NCBI GenBank assembly: GCA_003254925.1
Contig: QANZ01050028.1
Coordinates: forward strand, 77,153 to 141,152
Reading direction: 5' to 3'
Source of the DNA: Chamaecrista fasciculata
Lineage: Eukaryota > Streptophyta > Magnoliopsida > Fabales > Fabaceae
DNA length: 64,000 bases
Made by a program: the position numbers and the translations under genes. Shown here one piece after another: positions 25,701 to 36,714 of the stretch. The notes under the pieces are model-generated. The model did not search any database, was not told where the DNA came from, and worked only from the letters and a program-made list of their open reading frames with translations. Numbering within the stretch: position 1 is the stretch's first letter; every line of letters begins with the position of its first letter.

Positions 25701-27379
25701 TCATTAGCTTTTAAAATTTGCAGTGATGTCTTTACAAAAAAAAAAGTTGCAGTGTTGTAAAAGAGGAAAGGCTATCTTATGCAACAGGTAGACCGTACAG
25801 TAGGTCATTGGGATGATTTGCTGTTGTGTTACATTCAAACTCTGTCAAATGATTGTTTAAATAATTACACTCTTAGTTCAAAAGGTAAAACATAACTGCC
25901 AATAAACTATAATCTGATGATGTAATTTTTAAGTTAAGTTCTGCGTTGGTTTAGTAATACATTTGGCTTAATTTGAATGGAACAAGACTCTACATCATCC
26001 CAAATGACCTGGTGTACCTAGTAATAAAGATTATTTCGTGGTAGAATAGATTGTATGATCCAATTATGCGTATTTAAGTAAGCATTATCAACCTAAACAA
26101 AAATTATGCCACATCCTATAAGTTTCACTCTTATTTTCTTGCAAATATTCTTTTACTTGTTCAATCTTGTTTAAATTTTCATCTTTAAGATATACATTAA
26201 ATTCATCTCCATCACCTGCATGATGTAATTGAATAAATCACTAATGATGCCTTTACTATGCAATTTCTTCATATTGTTCTGTATGAAATTTATTATATGA
26301 CCATGCCTGTTTGTTTATATACATAAACTCTTTTAAATGCTGACTCATTCTCCTTATATCTGGAGTCATTTTATGCAGGCTGTGCCCCTTCAATTTTTGC
26401 ATGCCCTTCTTGTCTATCTCGGTGACTATGTCAGTTACGAGAGTACTTCATCAGGTCTTAAATCACCTTTAGCACCCCGGCCATCTGCATGCTGTCCTGG
26501 AATTGATGCTCCCTCAGAAGGGCTTGTTAGATGGAAGTTAAGGCTGGAATATTTTGCTTATGAAACGCTACAAGATTTAAGAATCGCTAAACTATTTGAG
26601 ATAATTGTTGATTATCCCGAGAGGTACTTTGTTGATTAAAATTTTCTGCTGCTTTGTTGGGGTTTCCCTACTAGGACTAGAGAAGTAATATCCATGTTTT
26701 ATGCATGAAACTCTTAAATTTGCCCATCTTTTGTTGTGTTTGCATCTTAGACTCAGTATATTGAAGTATGGGGTCAACACTTGAACGTTTTAGACTTTTA
26801 ATCATTTAGTGGTTTTAGGTTCTAGCCATAGATGAAAACTATAAAAATGTGTTAAGCTTTGATACAATGTCCTAATGCTGTATTATGGCCGCAAGATTGA
26901 GCAATGGGATGTCTAATAGCTTTGTGTTCTATCTCTTGCTTGATGTAGTTCAATACTTTAATCTGCTGTTAAATAAACTTTAAATACCAACAATAAGCAC
27001 TAGTGGTGTGAGCTTTCGTAAGAATCTTTATTATTATTTGATAGGAACTAAGATAGATGCGAGGCTATGGTAAACAATAAACACTCAAACTGTAGGCTAT
27101 ATTCAATATTCAATATATCACAGACAAGATGCAGCCCTTACAACACACAGATAATGAACTAGACAATCCTCAAGCAACAACACACCTAAAATAATAACCA
27201 GAACACACTAGAAAGCAGTAAGATAATTCTGGACTTTCGAGAGGCCAGTCTCTCCCCCAATTTCCCTACTCAAATTCTGCCCTCCTTCTCAAAACAGTCC
27301 CCCTTCCCATATAAAAGGCATACGCACTACACAGTCCCTTCCCTTGCCTCCACTACTGTGTCAGAAACCGTTAGGCCAT

Positions 27380-27440
<61 letters not shown>

Positions 27441-30400
27441 GTACCATTCAGCCCTCTCTAGTCTCTCCTTTCTCCTATGATAAAACTTAGGCTCCACCGA
27501 AGCTGGCCCACTTTTGTTAGGCCCAAAAGTACCCTCTTTCCCTATTTCTCCTCTTTTATCAGAATTAAAAGCTTTAACCACCCCAGGTCCATCATTATTA
27601 TTATTATTATAGCTCAATGGTATATGTTTAATTGTCTGAGAACTGATCTTCCTTGTTCTTTGTGGATATTTGAAGCTCTCCTGCAATCGAAGACTTAAAA
27701 TTGTGTCTTGAATACACTGGGCAACATTCGAAGCTGGTGGAGTCATTTATTTCAGCGTTACGTTATCGTTTGCTTACTGCAGGCGCATCAACCAATGATA
27801 TTTTGCATCAATATGTTTCGACTATTAAAGCCCTAAGGACTATAGATCCAGCAGGTGTTTTTCTTGAGGCAGTTGGTGAGCCGATAAGGGACTACTTAAG
27901 AGGACGGAAAGATACCATAAAATGTATAGTTACCATGCTTACAGATGGCACTAGTGGAAATTCAAGTGCATCTGGAAATCCTGGAGATAGCCTTCTTGAA
28001 GAGTTGAACAGAGATGAAGATATTCAAGAGAATGTTGGTGCAGATGATGACTTCAATACTGATGACAGGCAATCATGGATCAATTCATCACGGTATATTA
28101 TTAGCTGTCTTGGATTGTGGTTGGCTTTGTTTCTGTTTTCAGTTTTCCTCATTGTTGTGGTTGTGGATATCTTTGTATTTCTTTTCAGCTTACCATATTA
28201 CTGAATTAATGTTATGTTCTAATCATTTTTCCCCTTTTAGCTGGCAGCCTGACCCTGTGGAAGCAGATCCATTAAAGGGTAGCAGGAAACAGAGGAAGGT
28301 TGACATACTTGGGATGATTGTAGGCATAATTGGTTCTAAAGACCAACTAGTTAATGAATATCGAACTATGCTTGCAGAAAAGCTTCTAAACAAATCTGAT
28401 TACGATATTGACTCAGAGATACGCACTCTGGAACTCCTTAAGGTACAAGTCTAATTTGATGTTGCTTGTGTTATTTGAATAAGTCAAAATTTTTATAATA
28501 TTAATTATTGTTTGTTAATTTATTTTTTTTAGTAAGTGTTTCAAGACATTTGTTTATTGCTTTCTTTCTACAGATACAATTTGGAGAGAGCAGCCTACAG
28601 AAATGTGAGATTATGCTCAATGATCTGATTGACTCAAAAAGGACTAACACCAACATCAAAGCTACCATAAGTCAGCCATCTGAGACAAGTACTTTCTAAA
28701 AATCAAATTGTTCCTTGTTTGTTAATATTGCCACATTCAAAGTTTACTAGTTACCACTATTTGTCTCAAAATTCTTCTAACTAAATTTTGGTGATGCACC
28801 CTCAGGTTCTGACGAGGAAGATGAGGAGGTATCCATGGATATAGTTTCTGCTACTATCATATCTTCTAATTTCTGGCCTCCAATACAGGTATGCTGGAAA
28901 AATTTCTTTGTTGATTTTAAATATATACATATTGAGACAAAAAGTGAATGATTTGAATTTGAAGTCTAAAACTGTTCTCAGCTTGCACTATTTATATATA
29001 ATGGTTCAGCCATATGACTTATTTTACAAACAAAACAATTTTTATTTTTTATTTTTTTTAAGTGCACATTTCATTTTTTATTGTTTACTTTTTTTAATGT
29101 AAATGATTAACTGTTCATCATATTAAAAAGTTTTCATTTCCTGTCCCCGCTTTCTCCTCAGATGTCATTCAAAGATTTAGAGTTTCATCATTATGAAGAA
29201 TTAACATATATATATATATATATTATTGACGAATTGAAAGAAGATTGCATATGTAAATTGTTGATAATGCAAAATATCTTTACTGTATTTTATGAATAAT
29301 GGTGATGATGAAGGGACCCTATATATATATATATATATATTCCCTAACCAGACAATAGCTAGGGAAGGTGATATCTGTGGTGGCACAGCACTGATGAAAG
29401 AAACCTAAACCAAAAGACAAACTTGTTAGAGCATTCGAGAGGCTAGTACTGCTTTTTTTAATTTATCTAATCTTGAAATGTAAAATCTAAGCACAAAATA
29501 TTATGACATATGAGTCCTTGCCTTATAATAAATTATATTAAACTAGATTTCAAACAGTTTCTAATATTTCTGAGAAGAGTTTCAGGATGAGCCTGTTATA
29601 CTGCCTGGAGCTGTTGATCAGCTGCTCTCTGATTATGCGGATAGATTTCATGAAATCAAAACCCCCCGTAAACTACAATGGAAGAAAAGCCTTGGGACTG
29701 TCAAGGTAAGTTGCTTAATATTCATTAAAACTCGTTGTCTGTGGTTATTAGTTTAGCGCAATATTTGAACTTATGAGAACTTTTGTACTCTCTCTACCAT
29801 TTTGCCTGTATACGTTTCTCTTACTAGATTTCTAACTTCATCTTGTTCAATGGTTTAGCTGGAGTTGCAGTTTGAAGATAGGGAAATGCAATTCTCTGTA
29901 GCTCCTGTACACGCATCTATCATAATGCAATTTCAAGACCAAACGAGGTATTCTTAATAATACATTATTACATTACTACGCTTATTCTTTTATTTTATTT
30001 TTGAACTAGTGTTATATCCTTTATTTTCAGTTGGACTTCTAAAAACCTTGCTGCTGCTATCGGAGTACCCTTTGATGTACTGAATCGGAGGATAAATTTC
30101 TGGATAAGCAAGGTAGGTTTGATAAGCATACAACTTTTCCTAACTTCATGTGGAGGGAAATTGATACAAGACCCTGCAGATCCCTAAGCCTAATGACATG
30201 GGTGTTCAATTGCTTGATTTTCCACTGCAAGCTAGATACAAAATCTATGAAAAACTGTTCAACAGTGCAATTTTGTAGCTGTGATTTGTCTAATTTGCTA
30301 CCATAGAAATCTAAGTTTAGTAGTGAAAATGGAATAACTTTTCTTCTGACCATGTATCCAGGGGGTTATTGCAGAGTCACCTGGGCCAGACTCTTCTGAC

Positions 30401-31331
30401 CATCTATACACCCTTGCTGAAAACATGGTTGACACGAGTAAGAATGGGGGCAGTAGTAGCGCTTCCCAAGAGCTTCTAGGAGCCGATGAGGAGGAAGAAA
30501 AAAGATCCGTGGCCTCAGTGGAGAGTCAACTACGTAAGGAAATGACTGTCTATGAGGTATGTGAGATAATTGTTACCGTGTTTGAATGATAATGTTTTGT
30601 AGTTGAGTTTTAAACCAACATTATGATTCTGATATTTCATTCTTATGGTTTTATTTTATTTGTTTAATTAATTAAACAAGAATTGAGATTCTTTATTCTG
30701 AACGTTATTTAATTTTCTGGGGATGCTCTTAGGATTTAACAATTTTTTGGACCTCAGACGGTTGAAAGGGCTTCTTTCATTCATCACAGCAGGGAGAACC
30801 ATTCAATAAAAATAACAATTGAAAAAATAGAAGTTTGTCGAGTAAATAAAATCAGTCCTTTGGAGTTTAAGCAAATTACTAATTATTGTCTTGAGAAGAG
30901 CATTACATTCCTAGTTTTGCAAAGATAATACATTTTTAACGTATGATGCTTTGGACTATACTCTATGCATAGTCTATCTTAGGATTTTATACAAGTGATT
31001 ATATTAGCATACAATGCATGCAAGTAAAACTATCTAACCTGCATTGTTTTATGGAAGAAATTTATCTTGGGGATGCTCACCAACTTTGGAAGCATGGCAT
31101 TAGATCGAATTCACAATACTCTCAAGGTAGGAACGTTTGAGACCCATATAAATGTTTTGACTGTGATAGTGTGACTAGTTTGATTAATTACATAGATTAT
31201 CACTGCAGATGTTTTGTGTCGCTGATCCATCTTATGACAAGTCACTCCAACAACTACAAAGCTTTTTATCTGGACTAGTCTCCGAGGAGAAGTTAGAACT
31301 AAGAGATGGAATGTACTTTCTGAAGAAGTAG
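22762..31331 (+). CDS. APC2: Anaphase-promoting complex subunit 2 (cullin-like)
   Basis: Cullin-homology scaffold of the APC/C ubiquitin ligase, which with RING subunit APC11 marks mitotic cyclins and securin for degradation. Sixteen exons close in frame to 887 aa (Arabidopsis APC2 is about 865): 22762-22992, 23093-23188, 23287-23518, 24284-24576, 24689-24760, 26379-26623, 27676-28092, 28241-28442, 28574-28688, 28806-28888, 29586-29705, 29859-29947, 30031-30112, 30362-30556, 31058-31126, 31209-31331. Recognised stretches include LLTAGASTNDILHQYVST, AVGEPIRDYLRGRKDTIKC, the cullin-domain motifs KVDILGM and EIKTPRKLQWKKSLG, and the C-terminal winged-helix LTNFGSMALDRIHNTLKMF. The start is MEESTSHFW; an in-frame TTG upstream is not needed. 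The acceptor of exon 15 (ATGGAAG) is weak but required by homology. Intron 6 carries a solo LTR. All key regions appear intact. Confidence 0.95.
27039..27594 (-). repeat. Solo LTR inside APC2 intron 6
   Basis: A 556-bp block bounded by TG...CA (plus strand TGATAGGAAC ... GGTCCATCA) and flanked on both sides by TTATT (27034-27038 and 27595-27599). In minus orientation it has LTR anatomy: a TATATGGGAAGG-like TATA region, then GTTGTAAGGGCTGC, and the end GTTCCTATCA. No internal retroelement sequence is attached, so it is a recombined solo copy. The flanking duplication lies in low-complexity ATT repeats, which weakens it. It ends 81 bp before exon 7. Confidence 0.6.
27383..27438. repeat. (CT)n microsatellite
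   Basis: About 28 uninterrupted CT units within the solo LTR in APC2 intron 6. Frames across it (poly Arg-Glu on the minus strand) are repeat artefacts. Confidence 0.9.
29203..29341. repeat. Two (TA)n runs in APC2 intron 10
   Basis: TA runs at about 29204-29222 and 29319-29340, separated by non-repetitive DNA, in the intron between 28888 and 29586. Confidence 0.8.
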
Positions 31332-31954
31332 TGGCTGATTGAAGTGCAGTCATCCTTTTGGTCATAAGTTTAAAGACAATAGGTAAAATTGGAATTTTCA
31401 TCCAGAAACTAGATTTCTTAAACTTTTTACTTTTCCTTTTTTGCTTAGTGCAGTTTCCTTCCCTTTCTTCCATGGTCTCTACGCTATTTCAATCTGCAGA
31501 TAATAATGGTTAATATTAAGACATGAATTTCATCTGTTTTCGCCTTTTTCTTTATTGCATTTTTTCCTGCCTCTAGGAATCTGCATACTTGTGGTTATGC
31601 TGTGTTGTCAAACCTTGCAAGTCAGGTTCAGGTTGTCATCATATTTTCTGGTCATAGGAGCAACCTTGCAAATCAATCATGGCTGATAGAGATAGCATGG
31701 TGCAAGACATCCCTTACTTTATTCCTTGTGGATAGCATTCTGGAGATGATGCTTATTCTAAAGGGTTTGCGAAGGCAGGGACTTATTTGAAGAAGGCCAG
31801 TGATCATTATGATAGAGTTGTGGATATGTAGACATATTCTAAATCAGTTATTAGCTGTAAATTGAAAGGAGACTAATTATCATTGCTTGTTGGAAGCAAC
31901 CACATTTTTTAAAAATTTGGGGTGGCTAACCAGTAAGTATGCTTAAGCCTCCCC
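31332..31954 (+). other. APC2 3' flank, probable 3' UTR and spacer
   Basis: No other gene is supported. The stretch directly after the stop has the composition of a 3' UTR. The polyadenylation site cannot be fixed from sequence alone. Confidence 0.4.
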
Positions 31955-32417
31955 NNNNNNNNNNNNNNNNNNNNNNNNNNNNNNNNNNNNNNNNNNNNNN
32001 NNNNNNNNNNNNNNNNNNNNNNNNNNNNNNNNNNNNNNNNNNNNNNNNNNNNNNNNNNNNNNNNNNNNNNNNNNNNNNNNNNNNNNNNNNNNNNNNNNNN
32101 NNNNNNNNNNNNNNNNNNNNNNNNNNNNNNNNNNNNNNNNNNNNNNNNNNNNNNNNNNNNNNNNNNNNNNNNNNNNNNNNNNNNNNNNNNNNNNNNNNNN
32201 NNNNNNNNNNNNNNNNNNNNNNNNNNNNNNNNNNNNNNNNNNNNNNNNNNNNNNNNNNNNNNNNNNNNNNNNNNNNNNNNNNNNNNNNNNNNNNNNNNNN
32301 NNNNNNNNNNNNNNNNNNNNNNNNNNNNNNNNNNNNNNNNNNNNNNNNNNNNNNNNNNNNNNNNNNNNNNNNNNNNNNNNNNNNNNNNNNNNNNNNNNNN
32401 NNNNNNNNNNNNNNNNN
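31955..32417. other. Assembly gap (463 N)
   Basis: A run of Ns. It abuts a long T-tract (the A-tail of a LINE), the kind of sequence that breaks assemblies. Open frames reported across it are meaningless. Confidence 0.99.
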
Positions 32418-33560
32418 AACCTCTTTTTTTTTTTTTTTTTTCCTTTTTTTGCCAAGAGATGCCCGAAGGCAAAACAGACGATAAAAAAAATATCCCACAA
32501 ACAACAGCAAATCAGAAAGAAAATAAAAGCAAGGACAGTAGCAACAGAAAAACTGGAAAACTAAACAAAAGACCAAAAAAACTTCAGCCCCAACTCCACG
32601 TCTTGCAGCAATACTATCAGCCTCTAAGATAGCAAGAAGAGAGGATGGGGTCCGGAGACCCAATCAAATCTGCTCATCCCCTATAAAGCAAGTTTGGCTA
32701 GCAAATCTGCAGCCAAGTGAGCACTTCTGCGGATCCAAGTGACATTGCAAACAGGAAGTCGAGATTTCAGTTCAAGGATATCAGCAAAAGTATTGTCACA
32801 TCTCCAATTCGAGCAAGGCTTTTTCATGTTTACCATATCAACAAGCTGCTCACAATCAGTTTCAAAAATTACCTTCGGGAAATCAAGATCAAGATCCCTT
32901 TGTAAAACCTTTTTTAATGCTAAAGCTTCTGTCATGAGAGCAGATGAAGACTTCACTTTGAGGCTCACATAGTCAATCAGATTAAAGTTCATATCTCTAA
33001 AAATAATCCCTGCACATGCACTTTTTTCATTAGAACAATAGGATCCATACAAAACCATCAATTGGCGGGTTCCAAACTGAAACAGAAGAAGACCCAACAT
33101 TATCATCAGAAACCGTGGGGTCACCCCACCCATTAGCATCCCAATAATCTGAAATAAGAGAGCTCACTTTAGCAACAGAGAGCTCACTTTAATTTCCAGA
33201 TGCATTTCCACAAATCATTATCAACAACAAAAGATATACTAGGCCTATCCCCCAAACTGCTCACATTATACTTTGCAGCCACTTTATAGCTCATTTTAAC
33301 AGAATAGTTACCATCTATAGCACCCCCCCATCTAATAACATCATCTCTATATCCTAAAGGAATAGGAATCCTATTAATTGCTTCTATTTCATCATCAGTC
33401 AGCCAGCAATCAACATTTGATAGATCCCAACAATTATTTACAATAAATTCAGCAACTCTAGCATTAGTAAAAACTTCATAAGGGGGGGAAGAAGTGAGTT
33501 TATTACCCGTTAAGTCAGGAATCCATTGGTATTTGGTATTTGGGGAAGAAGTGAGAAACT
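32418..33560 (-). mobile_element. LINE 3' portion with internal deletion, pseudogenised
   Basis: Minus strand. 33550-33190 encodes the region after the reverse transcriptase (DDEIEAINRIPIPLGYRDD, GGAIDGNYSVKMSYKV, DLWKCIWKLK, then a stop). 33139-32681 encodes RNase H: NLIDYVSLKVKSSSALMTEALAL, then VIFETDCEQLVDMV, then TWIRRSAHLAADLLAKLAL and a stop. The first catalytic block is frameshifted and the zinc-knuckle segment between the two parts is missing; at the junction a 15-bp direct repeat AGAGAGCTCACTTTA occurs at 33157-33171 and 33177-33191. The 3' UTR ends in an A-tail (T-tract 32421-32451 on the plus strand) next to the gap. Confidence 0.85.
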
Positions 33561-33829
33561 AACTTGATTATTGGTATTTGGTAACAAAAAAAAAAAAGTG
33601 AGCCAAAGTCAGATGTTTATATTTTAGAAAAGCAAATAGAATATTTTGTAATCTTCAAAAGACAACGACAAAAACGTAATTTACTCCCAAATAAAAAACC
33701 AATAAGCTAATAAATACGACCGTTACTAACCAGAAGTCCAAAATTCAAATCTGAAACTTAAAATCGTTGAACTGAACAGGGGACGATAAGAATATAGATA
33801 GATAACCTTTGCCTCTAAAACGAAAAAAA
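33561..33829 (+). promoter_or_regulatory. Upstream region of the TPR-SET gene
   Basis: Only about 270 bp separates the LINE from the start codon, so the core promoter and 5' UTR must lie here or run into the LINE. I cannot identify a clear TATA box. Confidence 0.35.
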
Positions 33830-35506
33830 ATGGTAGCAGCAAAGACGATGGAAATGGAAGAGACAACAAAGGCACACAGCAACAACAACACAGGAATTTC
33901 CGAAGAAGATTATCATATGCAACAGCTCAGATCCAAAGCAACGGAGCTTCTCCTCAGAGAAGAATGGAAAGACTCCATCGAAGCCTATTCACACTTCATC
34001 ACTCTCTGCAAAAACCAAATCTTTCGCACACATTCACACTTTTCATACTCCGATCAGCTTCAAAAGCTTCGGAAATCTCTCTGCTTAGCTTTCTCGAACA
34101 GAGCCGAAGCAAGATCCAGACTGCGAGAGTTTCGATTAGCGCTTGAAGACTGCGATTCAGCTTTGGAAATCGATGGCATCCACTTGAAGACTCTGATATG
34201 TAAAGGTAAGATCTTGCTCAATCTTAATATGTATTCCATGGCTCTAGATTGCTTCAGAATCGCTCTTTTGGATCCACAAGCTAATGGGAACTCTGAAAAT
34301 TTAAATGGGTATGTGGAGAAATGTAAAAAACTCGACTTTCTTTCAAGAACTGGGAATCTGGATCTATCAGATTGGGTTTCAGGTGGGTTTCGTGGGAAAT
34401 CTCCAGAACTTGCAGAATTCGTTGGTTCTGTGCAGATCAAGAGATCTGAGATCAGTGGGCGTGGCTTGTTCGCAACTAAGAACATTGATGCAGGGACATT
34501 GGTTTTGGTCACAAAGGCAATAGCGATTGAAAGGAGTATATTAGGGGGGAAAGATTTGAGCGAGGAAGCTCAATTAGTGATGTGGAAGGATTTCATTGAT
34601 AAAGTTTCAGACTTTGTTGGAAAATGTTACAGAACAAGGGATTTGATCAGCAAATTGTCAAGTGGGGAAGATGAGGAATCACTTGAGGTTCCTGATATAG
34701 CTCTTTTCAAGCCAGAGACAAGCAAGCAATCTAGTGAAATTAATGAGAAGATTGATATGGGAAAGTTGCTAGCTGTATTAGATGTGAATTCTCTAACTGA
34801 GGATGCAGTTTCAGCCGATGTATTAGGGAGGAAGAAGAATGATTACTATGGTGTAGGACTATGGTTACTACCTTCCTTCATCAATCATTCATGTTGCCCT
34901 AATGCAAGGAGATTGCATGTGGGTGACTATTTGATAGTTCATGCTTCTAAAGACATCAAGGCAAATGAAGAAATCACCTTTGCCTATTTTGATCCACTTT
35001 CTCCATTGCACAAGCGCAAGGAGATGTCAATGACATGGGGAATCCAATGTAGGTGCAAGAGATGCAAGTTTGAGTCTGAAATATTCTGCAAGCAAGAGAT
35101 GAGAGAGATTGAGATAGGTCTAGAGAGAGGGATGGATGTGGGTGGAGCAGTGTATAAGTTAGAGGAAGAGATGAAGAGATGGAAAGTTAGGGGGAAAGAG
35201 AAAGCCTATATGAGGGCATCATTTTGGGATGCATATTCTGAGGCTTATAGATCAGAGAGATGTATGAAGAGATGGGGAAGAAGGATTCCAACAATGGAAG
35301 TTGTGGTTTATAGCATCATGGATGTGATGGGAGGTGATGAGAGGCTGCTTAAGATAGTGGTGGAGGAGATGAAGAAGAATGGTGGTGGTGGTGGGATTGT
35401 GGAGATGGAAAAAGCTATCAAGTTGGCAAGGGAGGTGTATGGGAAGGTAGTGAAGAAGCAAGCAATGAGGACACTTCTTGAGCTTTGTGTTGGAAGTAAT
35501 GAATGA
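33830..35506 (+). CDS. TPR-SET domain protein (putative lysine methyltransferase)
   Basis: An intronless 558-aa protein. Residues about 30-170 form helical TPR-like repeats (TELLLREEWKDSIEAYSHF; LCLAFSNRAEARSRL; ALEDCDSALEIDGIHLKTL; LNMYSMALDCFRIALLDP). The SET domain starts near residue 203 (SEISGRGLFATKNIDAGTL), holds the split insert typical of SMYD-like proteins, and has the catalytic core FINHSCCPNARR near residue 350 and EEITFAYFDPLSPLHKR near 385. A cysteine-rich post-SET CRCKRCKFE follows near 406. The family transfers methyl groups from S-adenosylmethionine to lysines of histones or other proteins. Substrate and location are unknown. The start chosen is the first ATG (MVAAKTMEMEE); an in-frame TTG 21 bases upstream is unlikely. 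All expected SET motifs are present. It resembles Arabidopsis TPR-containing SET proteins, but no symbol can be given safely. Confidence 0.92.
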   Translation: MVAAKTMEMEETTKAHSNNNTGISEEDYHMQQLRSKATELLLREEWKDSIEAYSHFITLCKNQIFRTHSHFSYSDQLQKLRKSLCLAFSNRAEARSRLREFRLALEDCDSALEIDGIHLKTLICKGKILLNLNMYSMALDCFRIALLDPQANGNSENLNGYVEKCKKLDFLSRTGNLDLSDWVSGGFRGKSPELAEFVGSVQIKRSEISGRGLFATKNIDAGTLVLVTKAIAIERSILGGKDLSEEAQLVMWKDFIDKVSDFVGKCYRTRDLISKLSSGEDEESLEVPDIALFKPETSKQSSEINEKIDMGKLLAVLDVNSLTEDAVSADVLGRKKNDYYGVGLWLLPSFINHSCCPNARRLHVGDYLIVHASKDIKANEEITFAYFDPLSPLHKRKEMSMTWGIQCRCKRCKFESEIFCKQEMREIEIGLERGMDVGGAVYKLEEEMKRWKVRGKEKAYMRASFWDAYSEAYRSERCMKRWGRRIPTMEVVVYSIMDVMGGDERLLKIVVEEMKKNGGGGGIVEMEKAIKLAREVYGKVVKKQAMRTLLELCVGSNE

Positions 35507-35763
35507 GATATGAATGTATTGCATTATTTGTATTTTTCTTTGTTCTTCTTTTTCATGATTAGATTTCACAATTTTAGTTGATGTGAAAGTTGAAACCCTA
35601 GTTTTTCTTTTAGGCCAAAGATCAACTCAAGTTGTCACGGATACCAATGGCTCTATGCAATTCAATCTTATTGAAAGATTTCTTTGTTACAACCTTGTCT
35701 TAGAACCTTTCTAATTCTCTATGATCATAATATGTATCAAGTTAAATCACATTAAGATATTTA
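35507..35763. other. 3' flank of the TPR-SET gene
   Basis: Probable 3' UTR and spacer ending at the Tourist-like element. The TTA at 35761-35763 is the left target duplication of that element. Confidence 0.4.
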
Positions 35764-36711
35764 GGGTGTGTGTGGGATATCAGTATATAATGAAATGATG
35801 ATTTTTTTTTTGTAAAGAAATGATAATGAGAAAATTATGTAATGAAAATGGAATGTAAAATGATGATTTTTTGGTCCATGATTTTATATCGATTCAACAA
35901 ACCGGTCCTTAAGAAGTGAAATGTTGTCTCGGCCTATAAAAAATCACATTCATCAACGATTCGATCTGTTTCTCAAATTCGATGACAAAAAAATATATTC
36001 TGGGACCAAAATAGAATAATCTTTACAAACTCATGGACCAAATAATTTATCTTCAACCAACAACAAATTATTATGCAGAATTTGATAAATAATTTCAACA
36101 GTATACCGTACATAAAAAAATAAGATAATTATATGAAAAAATAATAATTTATTTGAAAGATTATTGTTTTTTAATTTTATTTTAAATTTTGATACTACAA
36201 AAAATATTACCATATATATATACTAGAGAAAAGACCAAAATGTATATTTTTGGGGTATGAACTATATAATTTTTTGAATTTTGTTTTTCAATTGTTGCAC
36301 TCCAAAAAATATTTATATATTATTATTATTATTATATATACACACACTACATATATATATATATATGAGAGAGAGTATGAGTAAGAAAAAGAGAAAAAAA
36401 AATAGTAAGAAATGATAAATGGAGAGAGAAAATTGTAAGTGTAATAAATGAGGGTATTGAAAATTACCATTTTGCCAAATAGTTTTTTTTAGATTTATAT
36501 TAAAGTATAGGTAATTATAGGTATTTTAATAGGGGTATGTTAGTAATTGGGTATAAAAATGTAATGAAATGATGTTGTAATGAAATAATATTTTTGTAAT
36601 GAGTTTGTAATTGGTAAATAAACAGCTTTTTTGCACTGTAGCTCAAGTTATGTATTGAAAATGGAGATAATGAATTTGTAATGACATTATAATTGAATCC
36701 CAAACACACCC
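35764..36711. mobile_element. Tourist-like (PIF/Harbinger) non-autonomous element
   Basis: Ends are inverted repeats: GGGTGTGTGTGGGAT on the left and ATCCCAAACACACCC on the right (one mismatch in 15). It is flanked by TTA on both sides (35761-35763, 36712-36714), the TWA duplication of PIF/Harbinger elements. At 948 bp it is long for a MITE and has no transposase. A second foldback is nested at about 35867-36047. It also holds a (TA)n run near 36347-36366. Confidence 0.75.
35867..36047. mobile_element. Foldback MITE nested in the Tourist-like element
   Basis: Begins TTTTTTGGTCCATGA and ends TCATGGACCAAATAATT, inverted copies. Inner parts also pair loosely (AAACCGGTCC against GGGACCAAAA). It is non-coding; limits are approximate. 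Confidence 0.45.
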
Positions 36712-36714
36712 TTA

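Noticed and set aside
27327-27746. 139-codon minus frame with a poly Arg-Glu stretch
   Set aside because: It is the translation of a CT microsatellite plus antisense of an APC2 exon.
31909-32663. Open frames spanning the N run
   Set aside because: They exist only because Ns carry no stops; not genes.
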